64,000 nucleotides of DNA from Catenaria anguillulae PL171 (taxonomy: Eukaryota > Blastocladiomycota > Blastocladiomycetes > Blastocladiales > Catenariaceae). The notes under the pieces are model-generated. The model was not told the origin of the DNA, ran no database searches, and was given only the letters and a program-made list of their open reading frames with translations. How positions within the stretch are numbered: the first letter of the stretch is position 1; every line of letters begins with the position of its first letter. The translations under genes and the position numbers were made by a program. This document shows, piece by piece, positions 33,808-46,543 of the stretch. The stretch is from assembly GCA_002102555.1 (NCBI GenBank), contig MCFL01000055.1:62001-126000 (forward strand), written 5' to 3'.

Positions 33808-35335
33808 ATGCACACCTTAATCCGAATTGAATTCCCCTCTAGACAAGAAGCAATGTCGGCCGCTGGGATTTCCAGAACAGCTACTGATACCATTTTGCTC
33901 GTTGTGCTGGTGCTAAATGTCTTTCTCGTTGATTACTGTGGGCGGAATTTGCGAGCGCGGATCAAACTACATCGAGCATGCTTGGCGACTCAAACTCAAG
34001 CCGCAGTACCAAGCATTCCCACGCCTTCTGCGACGCCGAGTCACAAGAAGAGTTGGATGAAATCATGCGAGTTTGTCCAGATGATTGCCGTCTGCACTCA
34101 TCTGATTACCTTGGTGCTGCGAATCACGACAAGACTATGGCCAGGCCTCACGCCAGGCCTGTGCGCGTCCATGATGCTTCTCGGTGACTCGCTTGTTCTT
34201 GTGTTCCAGCCATGCACAACGGCGGTCTTGATTCTTCGCGGGGCGGGTGTGCTTCGGCGGCGAGAGGCATGGATGTGGAGCGAATCGACGCATCAACAGT
34301 CGACGATTCTCAAATGGCTCCGAGTTCCACCCACTTGGTCGCCTCGATCGTGCATGCGCTGGCTACTCGTCTTTTTGTACACACTCGGATGGGTGTTTTG
34401 GATTCTCGCGGGGTGGAATACATTTGACGCAACATCCACGCCTTCACCGAGCGAGCTCGACGGGCTGGCATGTACTGGAAGTCGCGTCCATCGGGAATTG
34501 ATTGGCCGCGTCCGTTCTGCACCTGTGCGTGTATGTTCTCGTTGCGATGTCCTGTTCAGTGCCCTTGGCCCGCCACTTGTTCCATCTTCCCACTCTCGGA
34601 TCCTCTTCATCTGCTCTCGCTGCCCACCAACCGCAACCGCAAAAGAAGAACGTCACGGGCACCTCCCGCTCCGCACAAGCTATCCGAGAGTCCATCGCGC
34701 AAGTCTTTTGGAGCGTCCTAATACGCACCTTGCTCGCGATTGTCGTCCATCTCGGCGTCACGATTGCCGACTTTATGGGCGTCTTTGGTGCAAATCCGCA
34801 CGGCGCCATGGTCCAGTACTCGCTCAACAACATTGCATCGCTTGCCGCGGCGTCGTTTGCTGCGCCAAAGAAGAGCAACAAGGTGTCAAGCATTGTGGCG
34901 ACCGTCAGTGCAGTCGCTGTGCAGGGGGCAAAGGCATTGCTTACTCGAACCAATTCGGTGCGGCCGCCAAAGGACCCGACCTTACGCCGGCCGTCGGCGA
35001 CTCCATCCGTGCTCAGCACGGCGACAGCAGATTCGACAAGTCTATTCATCGCGACCAATGACCCAGCTGGCGGCGCTGGTGGCCGTCGACCTTCGACCAT
35101 TGGTCAATCGCCGTCAACCGGAAATCGCGCGAGCGGGTTGCAGGCCTGGATTGCCAAGGGGCAGGAGCTGCGAGCAAATGCGGGGTCAAAGCCTGCAAGC
35201 GACTCTCTCACGGAATCTGCAAAGACACATGCAGACATGATATCAACTGATTTCAAGGGGCCGCACAATGAAGAGTCCAGAGTCGGAAGTAGTCGAACCG
35301 ACGACCAAATGAGCGCTCGCGGCAGAGATGAATGA
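33808..35335 (+). CDS. 7TM-family membrane protein, one frame break
   Basis: ATGs occur at 33808 and 33853; the second lies closest to the first helix (TDTILLVVLVLNVFLVDYCGRN). The paralogue at 51136-52362 aligns along most of its length: KSCEFVQMIAVCTHLITLVLR against RTCEFVQLVAVLSHLITLALR, FQPCTTAVLILR against FRPCSTGVLIYR, and YSLNNIASLAAASFAAPKK against YSIINASALAAASFAAPKR. Helices, a short polar loop, two late helices (ASVLHLCVYVLVAM, TLLAIVVHLGVTIADFMG) and a long Ser/Thr-rich tail follow in order. Between helices 4 and 5, near 34490, the frame must move by +1; no intron fits. The rest is open, so a sequencing insertion or a recent lesion is likely. A receptor role is inferred from topology. 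Confidence 0.68.
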
Positions 35336-35482
35336 AACAATGACTTATGGAATCATGTCGAGGTTGTGAGTGGAATGTCGCATTTCGACTCTGGACAACT
35401 TGTGATTGATTGCCAGAGTGCGACCATGATGCATCAGCCTGTGCAATTGAGGATATGATATTTACATGGGAGAGATTCAATT

Positions 35483-36792
35483 CTAATCAAATGCATCCAC
35501 GTCAAGCTCGTCAAAGCTACTGTCTCCAGACTCAACTACAACAACCTGACCTTCTCCATCAGCCAGCGGCACGTCCGCCTGCCTGGTTATCTTCTCCCGC
35601 CACACATTCCACCCGCTTCGATCCAGCGCTCGCACAATCAAAGCCCCGCGATTCGGCCAATGCCTCATAACTGCACCCAACCCACGCACAAACTTGTCCG
35701 AATCTCGCGCCGCATCTGGCAAGTTGCCAACGATACACGCCAACATGTCCTCGTTCATCACCTCGGCAGCCGCACGCGCAAGGCCGATGGCGCAATTCAC
35801 CGATATCCACCTGAGACAACGGGCCAACTCGCCAGCATCAAGCTTGGACCATGCGAAAATCGCCCAGGGTTGGTTCGCAATGAATGTGGGAGACGGTCAA
35901 TGCGCGGTCGAGGACGAGCATCGAGTCGAGATACAGATTGAATGCAGTCGACGGGCATGCAATCACGTTGGGCCGAGGCGGGTTGGGCCGACGAAACTTT
36001 GCGACCACTCGAGCAAGGCAAGAAAACAGAGAAAGGTTGGGTAGGTCATGGATGGATTTTGACCATGGGCCTCAGCAGTGGCAAGCAGTGCCCTTTGGCT
36101 CAGGCGGTCGTTGCAAGTAAACATATGGTGGCACCAGAGTGAGAACGGGGCGGTGGATGTTGCTAGAGTCCTGGGTAGAGCCGTGCGCAGGCGAAGGAGC
36201 GTGCGCTCAAGGAGGTCCAGCTGCAAGGATTGAATGGCGAAATCGACGAGAAGGAGCGAATCGGGAATGAGCCGCCAGTTTGGAAATGCGCAAACCGTGT
36301 CGCCCTGAGCCTGACAATCATTGCCGACTTAATCGGGGACGCGAGCACAAACGAATCGCAATTCCTCCATCCAACCCAGCCGTTCCAGGTGGCGCTTGTG
36401 CCCAAACGGCCCGCTCGCGCAGAAGAGCCAGTCGATCAGGTCGCCAGTGAAAAGGCACCCAATCGCCCGCGAACGACCTTGCCCATCCTGGTTTGTAGAA
36501 GCAGCCAATGACAGTGGAGTGTTGAGGAAACGTCGCAGTGGTGATTCCATCCTGTTGTTGTTGGCAGGCCGTTGGCCAACGAGAAAAGTGGTGCAGTGTG
36601 CCCCAGTGCGATGCGGCTGGGCGCCGAACTTGAACAGCTCGGACGAAGCCGCGCCAAAAGTGGCGGGCAAGCGTGCAGCGGCTTCGCACAGGGCGAAGCA
36701 GTGAACCACAGTTCCGTGGGTAGAGTGGCATGAGCAGTCTGTTCGGCTTGGCCAGTGTTAGACGCGCCCTGATCGAGTGAAGTTGGTTTCAT
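35483..36792 (-). CDS. Unrecognised multi-segment gene
   Basis: Several open segments on this strand look coding but lie in different frames. An N-terminal segment starts at 36792 (MKPTSLDQGASNTG). The second segment is 36709-36329, with LFTGDLIDWLFCASGPFGHK and LERLGWMEELRFVCAR. A third contains LLLVDFAIQSLQLDLLERTL, near 36260-36180. The last is 35910-35483, with WSKLDAGELARCLRWISVN and an acidic end VVVVESGDSSFDELDVDAFD. I could not resolve the joins; some may be introns and some single-base breaks. The pattern of amphipathic helices faintly recalls peroxin 11 proteins, but no diagnostic motif is present and I make no functional call. Confidence 0.35.
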
Positions 36793-37339
36793 GTTGAATC
36801 TGGACTGTGCTAGCGTTACATGGTGCTGGTTGATGGATGCATGGGTCAATCCCGCCAGTATTCATTGCTTGGGGTGGCGATGGATGTCTTTACGTCAGGA
36901 TTATTGGGTCGACGTCGCGGATCGCGAGTTGCGACTCGAGTGCTCACTCTTCCTCGCGGCCTCAGTAAACCTTTGATGTGTCTTTTTTTCGTCACAGGAG
37001 GTCTCGAGTCAAGCCAGTGACATGTATTAATATGAATTGGTCTGTGGTCACTTCGTTCTACACACTACGCTAGGGATGGTAGATGGGGGCACGCGGGAAA
37101 CTGAGTTGATGAAGAAAGCAATGGAGAGCAGCAACAGCCGGAGCTACAAGTTGCTGATGAACGTGACCAAAAAAATGTCAAGACGGGATTGGGATTGAAA
37201 GCAAGCAAACGACGCTGAGAAGCAACACGGAGGCAAGAAACGAGTGAAATGCGGACATGAAGAGTGATAACCAGCAAAAGAGAAACGCGGCAAAACAAAG
37301 CGACAGCCAACAGAGGATCAACAGAGCAAGCAAAACCAA

Positions 37340-40274
37340 TCATCGCATGGCTACGGGCGCCGGTTTGAGGCCGCTCCCATACATGGCCCAGCTCGCAACC
37401 AAGTCGCTCGAACTGGGCTGTGCGGTGGCGCCCACGTTCCCATTGTGATCCAACGTCGGCACCTCGCGTGAGGAGGTTGGCGGCGTGAGAATCGCCGAAC
37501 CACCAAATACTTGGGCGGCCGACGGAATCGAATGCATTGCCGATACGGGCGGGTAGCTCACGTCCATGGCTGCCGAGTGATGCGGGCCCAATGGCAACGC
37601 GTACCCGGAAATGGGCGACGGAGAGCTCGATGTGCGGCCGACAGCAGGTGGAGACAACGATACGTGCGACACGGGGATGTGGGCGACACAGAATACGCCA
37701 TCGAGTCAAACGCGCCATTAACATTGACCACGTGCTGCTGAGGCGTTCCGCCGGCCGACGCCGAGCCGGACACCGACGAGGGCCCTGACGCAAATCCTGT
37801 GCCGCCCAGCGTGCTGCCAACGTTGGATCCAGCCGACGAGATGTTTTCGGGGCCGCCGCCAGACGCCGACGGACCCGGAGGGTTGGACTTGGTGTTACGA
37901 CCACCGCGAGGGCGGGTGGCCGGCGCTGTTTGACATTCACACTGGGTGAACATTTGGCGAATGTGGTCGGTGGTGATACCGCAACGGGACCGGCGGGTTT
38001 GGTAATTGGTCGTGATCTGCTCAAGTTGTCGCGAGCATGACGTGAGAAAACGCTTGGCCAACATTCCAAAAAAAAAGGGTGTCAGATGGTATACGAAAGA
38101 CGTACAACGCGAATACACTCGGCCAAGCGCAAATGGAATTGCCGGCCGTCGGGACCAACACGCACATGCACGGACCGGAAAATTGCGTCCCAGTGCTGCC
38201 GCAAGATCGCAATCAATGATCAAGGCGATCGGGTGCACAGAGAATCGAACGGAAGCGGATTGTGGTAAACGGATAAAACAAATATGCAACGAGGCAGTTT
38301 TGGGGCGGGCCACGGAAGGGTTTGGGGCACAAAAAGCAAAGGGAAAGGCAGAATGGTCAGCCTCTGACACAAAACAAAACGGAATACAAACGAAACACGT
38401 CACCACCACGAAACACGATGCAAGATCACATCGAATCTCACGGTGAGACAAATTGCGAGACAGTACACATACCTCCTTGGGAACAATAGGCAAATCGCGC
38501 GTGCACGTCCGCCACACCAACCGAAACTCGACCATGTCTGCATCTGGCAACAACTGCTGCGCCTGAGCCAATGGCAACGTCGGATCATCTCGCGGGTGCA
38601 GCACCATGCCGTACACAAGGCCGTCGGTCGCCCCCGGCGGAGACATCCGGATGACCCGCAAGTTGCCCTGCAACCGGTTCCACCGCTTGCTCGTCATGGG
38701 CCGATCGCCACACGCGCGTGCGATGGACCGGTGGTCGGGGCCTTTGCCGTGGAGAATGGCCCACACCATCAAGTCGTACGACCCGCGGCTGAAGATGTGA
38801 TAAGTCCGTTGCTGGGGCGTGTTTTCGCCAGACCCGTCGCCGTCGCCGGATTCCGAGTCCGAGTCGCCACCGGACGCGGTGTTGGATGTGCTGTTGGTCG
38901 CTGTGGCACCTGAAGCACCGGTTGCGGCGGCAGTGGCAGCAGCAGCAGCAGCAGCATGGGACGCACTGGAGCTGGCCGGAAAGTCGGGGAGAATGTGACT
39001 TGCCATGACCTGGGTTAATGTCGACGACGTCGATGTGGGGAACGGTGCCAATGCAGGTGAAATTGGCGAAAGCGAAGCCGAGGGCTGGCTCGAGTAGAGC
39101 GACATGGGCGCGGGTGCAATGTTGGGCACGTTGCTCAGGGTTGACAAGGCCGGCGACACGGCAAGCGAAGAGGGTCCAGCGGAATGAGCGGCTGCGGGTG
39201 CAACCGGCCGTTGATGTTGGGGCAGAGTCGGTGAGACGAGCCCGCCGTAAAACTGCTGCTGATGCTGCGGCGACTGGAACGCTTGCTGCGACTGCTGTGC
39301 CAAGACATCGACGGTCGGGCCTTGGAACTGCTGCGGATGCTGCTGCTGCGTCGCCAATGCGGACATGTACTCGTGCGACATGGCCGAACCGGGCGGACTT
39401 GTTGCTGTGCTCGGGACGGTAGCAGCATTGCTCCCGAGCGGCAATCCAGCAGCCGCGGACAAGGACCACGCAGTGGGAGACGCGGGACCCGAATACTGGG
39501 CTGAAGATGCTGGGTACTGTAACAGTGAGAGGTGTGCTTGATCTTGGGCTTGGCGCTGCGAAAACGACAATGACGCCTGCTGCTGGAGCTGCTGATGCCG
39601 GTGTTGCTGATGTTGCTGATGATGAGACACGTCCATGCGTTGGGGCTGCTGATACTGAAACGATGCCAATGATGAAGAGTATGGGGGAGACGACGCAGAC
39701 ACTTGCGGGTGATGGTTTTGCTGGTAAAGTGACGGTTGAAGGACAGCGTGGGACATTGACTGGTGCTGTTGAGGATATTGCTGTTGTTGCTGCTGGGGCT
39801 GGAGGAGATCCAAATGGTGGAAGGACCCGTCTGATCCGGTTGGACTTGGATGGTTCATTTGGCCGGCCGAGAATTGGTTTGAGCCTGAAAGCAAGTAGAC
39901 GAGTGATGAAGAACAGGGGAGACAAAATGCCACGAGATGAAATCGCAGCCAGTTAGTCATCACGTTTGCAGGCGCGGAGAAGCGACGAGAGAGTGTGTGG
40001 CGGAAATCATGTGAAAAATGAAGTGCTCACCAATGGGTATTCCGGCAGGGTTAGGGGCGGCAACAGCGGTAGCGGTGGTAGCGCTGGCAGAAGAGAAAAA
40101 TGCAGAGGTAGAAATAGGCTGATGATGGTGAAGATGCTGCCCAGCCGTTGGTGAAACACCAGCGGGCGTTTGCAACTGAGCCAGCTCAGCTGCGGACGTC
40201 GGCAAGTGAGTCAAGGGCGAGGCCAACGATGCCGAAAAGGAATGGCCGTGAGGTGCAACAGGCGGATTCGACAT
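37340..40274 (-). CDS. Gln/Ser/Ala-rich probable transcription regulator
   Basis: Exons 40274-40031 and 39884-38473 are joined in phase 1. A third exon starts at 38052 (or 38016) after an intron of about 420 nt and runs to the stop at 37340. The protein is about 790 residues. Long Gln, His, Ser and Ala tracts (for example QQQQQQYPQQHQ and AAAAAAATAAA) make up the first 430 residues, followed by an acidic Asp/Ser/Glu run. A compact, non-repetitive core follows at about residues 439-590, with RTYHIFSRGSYDLMVWAIL, RPMTSKRWNRLQGNLRVIR, VEFRLVWRTCTRDLP and, after the intron, QITTNYQTRRSRC and MFTQCECQ. A Pro/Ser-rich tail ends the protein. A -1 frame break near 37685 is needed to read the tail. 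The composition suggests a nuclear regulator; I do not recognise the core domain. Confidence 0.55.
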
Positions 40275-42346
40275 GATGCGATCGGAGCAGGGCAAAAAAA
40301 GAAAAAGAAGGGCGGTGCTCGGATGCAAGGCAAACAAGAAGGTTCGGGAGGCAATATCAAATACAATTCGACGACAGGCAACAAGCACTTGAGGTAGCTC
40401 GGCAGCTAAGGTCAGGCTTGACACAAACAAAAAGGATAAATCGGTGATGAGGGAAATCGGGACGCTGGGTCCAGGTAAAAGGGCTGCATAAAGATAAGTT
40501 GCAGACAAGGGCGGTGCGGGGATTCGGAGGAAAGGCACATGCAGCGGCGGAGAGGCGGGGGAAGGCGGGGGGTATTTGAGCGCCAGGTCAACCGTGTCCA
40601 ATCGCCCGGTCTTTCGGAGCGGTCGGATGAATAGCGGGAGAAGCAAGGTTCACTTGGCAACGGCGTGTGAGCAAAATGGGGCGCACACACGCCGCTTGAC
40701 CTGTGTCGATGGATGGAAAAAACACGGGCGGGTCACAGGGACGCACCAGCTCCGCACCAGATAGCCGATCAAATGGAACAGATAATCGAATGCAAGGATA
40801 GTCAAAGCATGGCAAAGAGTGGGACAAGATGATGGGAACGGCATCACACATATGCATGGCACTGACACTCGAGGCTGGGCGGAAAAGTAGGTGCGGATGG
40901 TGCAAGGGATTCGGCAGGAGGCAAAAGATCATTGACAGGTAGCAGGGGAGGCAGGAGCGAGCAGCCAGCGAGACGACGCTGGCATGCATCGATCGGTGCA
41001 AAGATAACAAAAAAAAGAGTACCAGACCAGACGGTGCGGGTTGTTGCCCGGACCGACGCAGCCTGGTGCCTGTTCTGGCAGGCAGGGAAGCTTGCTCGGT
41101 TCAGGGGAAGCATGAACTGGTGGACATGTGGAGTCGGCTCGAGGAGGCGAGAACAATTCGAGCTCGGGCGATGACGGCGCAAAGGTGAGAGCGTGGTGAA
41201 TGTGATGCCGAACTCATACAGGCGAACGTTCAGCAGCACGCATACATACAGCCAAAGCAGACGCGTCCGTCATGCACTGACTCAAGGCTGAAAGCACAAG
41301 CCCCAACTGATCGCGATGAATGCGTCAATGGGGTTGCACAAGCCTCAAGCGGGGCGCCGAGATTGACATCACTCGAACCAACCCAAAATGCTCACACCTT
41401 GCACGTCATGAACAACTGCGAAAAAAAAAAGCATGGGAAATGGCGGAGATGGCTAGGATGTCATGGAAAGTGGGTCGAGAAGCAGGATGTACGGAGGAAT
41501 GCGGTCATGAGTGGCGCCAACTAAGCCGATGGCGGAGTGGCAAGTCAAAACAGGAAAGAGTGTTTCAAGGAAGGGGTTTCGGTTTCGGGAATTGGAATGT
41601 CAGTCGAAGCGTTTCAAAAAGATCCTGTGCCATCGGCAAACCTCCTCCAGACGCCTCTGGCCAATCAACGCGTCGCGCAGGGATGTGTGGTGTCTCACGT
41701 TGCGAACACATGTCACACCGCAGGACCCCTCGCAACAATCGACTGCGGCCGCCCGGAACGATCTTGGAACTTCATCTCGCCGCCTCTCCACGGGAAGAGG
41801 TTGCCGCCATGATTTGGCCGCCAGCTTTCCATGATCAGGTATGCCCGAGCGATGCTCGACACTTGACGTGAAGAAGCATCGCCCACGATGACAACCCAGG
41901 AATGCAACATAAGCAACAGTGAAACTTGTTGCAATTGGCGTGTCAATTTCGCCAAGAAAAGTAAGGAAAGGAGCGGGAGTGAAGAGGAAGAAGAGGAAAC
42001 AAAAAAACCGCGCGATCCAAACGCAGGGCGAATGAGCTCCGCCGAACAGCGTGATTGGACGATGCAAAATGGGGGTTTAATGTAAGGCCTTGCTCAAAAA
42101 AGGAAAGACGGGAGCACATGTTGAAAGCGGTGGGAATGAAATCAAAGGAGCAAAACGTTTGCCAGAGTGTGCTGCCTATGCATTGAGCAACACGACGACG
42201 CCCAAGCCAGCAAACACCAAACGGAGGAAAGCGAAGGCGAGTTGCGGAAAAAAAAGACGGAGAGAGTGCCAGAGAGACGGACTGCCCGAGATCCAGTGTT
42301 GAAAGACGAGAAATGATGGGGATCAAAAGTAGAAACAACCACGCAC
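40275..42346. other. Non-coding stretch upstream of the regulator
   Basis: About 2 kb, purine-rich on the + strand. Open frames here are short and have the Ser/Leu/His/Phe composition expected of unselected sequence on the reverse strand. It could be the regulator's promoter, or an intron if the 42347-42752 exon is used. Confidence 0.4.
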
Positions 42347-42752
42347 CATGAAAGCTTGAGCGATGCGGCTGGCGCGGTGGTTGACCATCTGCGCCGTGAT
42401 GTGTCAGGTGGGGATCAGGAAATGACGCTGGACGAGGGCGCGGACGATATTGATGCTGCAAGCTATGTTGAAGCTGTTGTTGTTGCTCAGTGTTGATTGA
42501 GGGGCCGCGGCTGGGCTGGTGTCCGGGAATTTCTGGTCGTGGATACACATAGGAGCTCGGCGAAGAAAGGTAGAGCGGAGGAGGTCGATTCGATCGATGC
42601 AGTTGCGGCATTGGTGCATGAGCAGCACTGGTGGTCGTATTTCCGTCATTTGAGCCGTTGCTTGAGCGGCTGCGTGATGATGACGAGCTGGTTGACGACT
42701 CGCCAGACGGCTCGTTGAGCAAGGATTCGATGGGGACGCGGGAAAAAGACAT
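42347..42752 (-). CDS. Putative alternative first exon of the Gln-rich regulator
   Basis: ATG at 42752 opens 135 codons (MSFSRVPIESLLNEPSGESS, then Ser, Pro, His and Gln-rich sequence) ending at a good donor, GTGCGT, at 42346, in phase 1. The first exon of the regulator at 40274-40031 also ends in phase 1, so either could splice to the acceptor at 39885. The composition matches the regulator. The FSRVPIESLLN start resembles the short helical starts of fungal transcription factors. It could instead be the first exon of a separate gene whose other exons I failed to find between 40.3 and 42.3 kb. Confidence 0.4.
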
Positions 42753-45700
42753 GGGGGCCGTGTGTGATCGAATAATGATCGAGTGGGTCGGTAGGAAGAA
42801 CGGCAAGCGGATGCCAGCCAGCGAACGAGGACAAGATGCGCAGGGTGGTGTAGTCGGGTTTGGAATCTTGGGGATTGAGACAAGCAAGGCAGTGGTCGGC
42901 TTGCGTCAGTGTCGGAATGGACGTAGGCACAGTGGATTGTTATGAGTGAGGGCGCACAAGCAAATGGGAAACCAAGCCCAAACGAAAGGCAATGTCGAGT
43001 AGGGAAGAGCGATAGCAAGCAGCGCGACAGGGTAAATGTACTGAAGCTGTGCTGACATGGTTGAAAGAATACGCACCGGTGAAGAGTAGATCAAGATGGG
43101 ACCTGCGATGGTTCAGCTTAAAGTGGTTCTGTGCGACCCGACGCACAAGCAGGCGATGGCAAGTTAGCATGACAAGGTTGACGATGGAAATGGCAGAGGA
43201 GAGCAACAGCACAAAAGGACAATGAAAGTAAAGTATATGTATGAAACGTACTTGCGTTGGGGTGAATCCCAGGCTTGACTGGTAGAAAAATCGTGGCAAG
43301 ACTTAGATTGCAGTGGGCAGCACAGCAATAGTTGCAAAGGACCCGGTTAGGCTGCAAGAGAGGGAAAAAGCAGAAGGAGAGCGGTCAATTTGCGAAGGGC
43401 TCCTAATCGCCAGCGACGGAAGTGATGGAGGACAGTACGACATGTACGGATGTGGTGGGACGCGATTGGAATGGGAGCGCAAGACCAGAGTGGTGGTATG
43501 GTCAAAAACAGTGGGTGGTGATGGATGACGATGGGCAAAGCGAAGGTTATGTAGACTCGCATGGATGTAGCGAGAACAGGAAATTGTGATTATCCGCTCA
43601 GCATTGACGGCGGTCGCAAGGCGAGTCGTGCCAATGCCAATGGGAGAACAAAAGTGTCAGGGTGGAGCATGGGAGATGAAACACATGCCCGGGTCCAACC
43701 TGTGCATGCTCAACATGTTCTGGTGGGTGACGTGCATTTTGGCTCTCGAAAGTCCATAATGTTCAAAAAACCACAATAGAATATCATGCGTTGGGTGAAC
43801 GTGCGTGACTTCTGATCCGACGAGTAGGGAATCGACTAAAGCGGTGCCGAAATAAATAGGGCAAGTTGGAATGGGATGAGGTGCCCATGGGCCAAGGTGG
43901 GCCAAGGCAAGGATCGATGATAACATGATGACGGATAGCAGGTGGGAACAACGGAAAGTAAAATGCCTCAAGGCGGGGACCGGAGAGGTACACATGAGCA
44001 GGGGACAGATGACCAGATGGGGCAAACAAAAGGACAGCGAGAAGAGAACAATTATTGAATCGATAGAGCCCACAGACTTCGAAGTCAGGAAGAAATGAGA
44101 GAAATGACATTGGAACAGACCTCTGATGGACAAGTTACACGAGATCCGATGGGTGTTAACTTGCGTTGTGACACAAAGCTGTGGCCTTGAATGGATCGGA
44201 TCGGTGTCAACTGGTCTGGGATAGTCTTTGGTGGTGCGTGTGCCGTGTGGAGCAATTAAGTATCCCGATACCAAGAATGTAATGGAAAAGGAGAGCTGCG
44301 GGAGGCGGATCTGTGGTCAAAAAATAACAATCCAATGGATCGGTAAGCTCCTTCAGGATGGAACAGAAAGGGAACGTGGCACGAGATCAAAAATCCCGAA
44401 CCGGACCGAGGACACAACGGTGAATGGGAGCAAGAAACAAAGTGACGTTTAAAACAGGAAGCGAAGGGGTGGACGTCAATTGCAAGGGGGCATGGGGGAA
44501 AGGATGGGATGGTGATGATCATTGCAGTTGCACGAGGATAACTTGTGCTGGAGTTGGTGTGGAAAAGGACGGGCCGGCAACGGAGCCTCAAACCACGCTA
44601 CCTTTACTATTGCAATCCAGCATTGAGGTCGTATGGGTGACGAGGTGGCGGTTTCGACTCTGGTTCGTACAATCAAGATAGGGCTTCTCGAAACGAGGCG
44701 AAATGGTGGGGGGATTGGACAGTGGGACCCAAAAGATGCGAGGGGAAATGAAAGGGAATGGGGGGGGGGGCGACGTGCATTCGTAGGTATATGAAGATGA
44801 AAAGGCTTATGCACACTGTCGGTAGAATACAGGGCATGCTCGTGTACTCAACCGACAATGGCACCGAATAGTGTAAAATTGAACACGATGGGTGATTTTG
44901 TGTTTCGGGAAAATGGTCATGAGACAGGATCTGGTGGACGGCCGGTGCACCGGGTGGGACGCGTCCTTCATTCAAGCAATGCAAAATCGTAAAGAATACA
45001 GACGTGCTTGTTCCGCGTAGTTACGAATGCGGACGGATATCAATTTAGGGGGTGCGAGCGCTGTCTCCGTCCGTCCGCTCAAAGGCAGGCAACACGAGAA
45101 GAATTGTCCGGCGAGGCCAAAGTCGGGCAGATTGGGTGAGCAGTTTGGTGCCAACGTACTTGAATTGCAGTCACTGCCAGAGGCGAGAGAGCAAGAGCAA
45201 AGTCTGCTGGCACTGTGGGGGTCGCACCACCGATCGAATTGCATGCGAAAATGCTTCTGAACCATATTCCCTTGGGCACCAATGTTGATTCCATCATCAC
45301 GGCGAGATCCTAAAGGCTTTGTGTCAACAAATGGTAATTGCGAAATCAATCAATTTGGCATGGCCGGTGTTCCACCAAAGTTCCGCGTGGCAATGTCAGT
45401 TGTGAGAGTGGTGCTTGTTGTTTGTGTACACCAAAGGGTGATAAGCATGAATGCGGAGCGGGCTGCTCCACTACGCAGCCACATCGAACAAGGGAATAAT
45501 GTAGGGATGTCAGGGATCCACTGACGCCTAGAATCGCATCAACCACCAAACACTGAAATTGAACCACATACACTGTTCTTTGCTTGTATTCTCCGATGGA
45601 ACGGTTGGAATAAAAGCCTCCGCTTTTGCAAATTGCGGGGCACAGAACATGCCATGGGTGCGCAAATGCGACATTGGGGACCGACCCGTCATGGGGATCA

Positions 45701-46130
45701 ACATGACAAGGAGCGCAATGTCAAAGGGAACAATGAGGTGTTTGTCATCCACATGTGCTATGGGCTGGAATCGGGCTGATGTTGAACAGGCGTCGCAAAA
45801 AAACGGAATACTGGGCAACTTGGGTCATCGCACGCATGCAAGGTATTCGCGACTCGAGGAAATGTGATTCAATAAATACTAGGTGCAGCAGTTACAGCAG
45901 TCATATTGACATTTTTCTGACAAGGGGTCATAGAATTAGCTTGACCCACCGGGAAATGACCTGGTATGTCGCCGAGTGAGGACCCGTGTTGTCAGCTATA
46001 TTTTTTCACCTTGGCAAGCCATCTGCATGCTCACCGCCATTCGCGTCGATACCCTGACTTGAGCTGTCGGTATTCAGCTCAGGTGCTCAGAGAATCAGCG
46101 CAACGCCGCGAGCGTCAGTGGCAGCAGCAG

Positions 46131-46168
<38 letters not shown>

Positions 46169-46543
46169 CATCCGCGAGCGCATCGGCCGAAGCTGATGGT
46201 GAGTATTCAGTCACGACGAGCGGGCGGGATATATAGGCACAAAGCCTGCTATGTGTCCGGTTCCACAACTGCATGGTCTCATTGCGGCCAACGCTGGCCA
46301 TCCTGTATGCCTGTGCAAAGCCAGCGCACGTCAACGCATTTTGCTTAGGCAAGCCCCACCAACCTCTCTCGTGCCGCAAGTGACGGACTGCCAATGCCGC
46401 CTTCATGCATCTTGATCTCAGCCGGTCAAGTGTCGTGCAACTCGCAAAGAAAGAGACGCATGAGAATATATATCACACAAGCAAAAAAAACCTCTTCAAG
46501 AGCACAACGGCCCTTCTCCACCTTGCATCATTAACTGGGATAC
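42753..46543. other. Long gene-poor region
   Basis: Almost 3.8 kb without a gene I can support on either strand. The sequence is purine-rich on the + strand, with many short frames and no shared motif. It contains one CAG microsatellite (listed separately). It may be an extended regulatory region for the neighbouring regulator gene. Confidence 0.45.
46114..46168 (+). repeat. CAG trinucleotide microsatellite
   Basis: A near-perfect run of about 18 CAG units interrupted once by AAG. It reads as poly-Gln or poly-Ala on the + strand and poly-Leu on the - strand, but no supported gene covers it. Confidence 0.9.

Noticed and set aside
35483-36792. Peroxin 11-like protein
   Set aside because: Only a vague helix pattern; no diagnostic motif and no consistent exon model, so reported as unrecognised.
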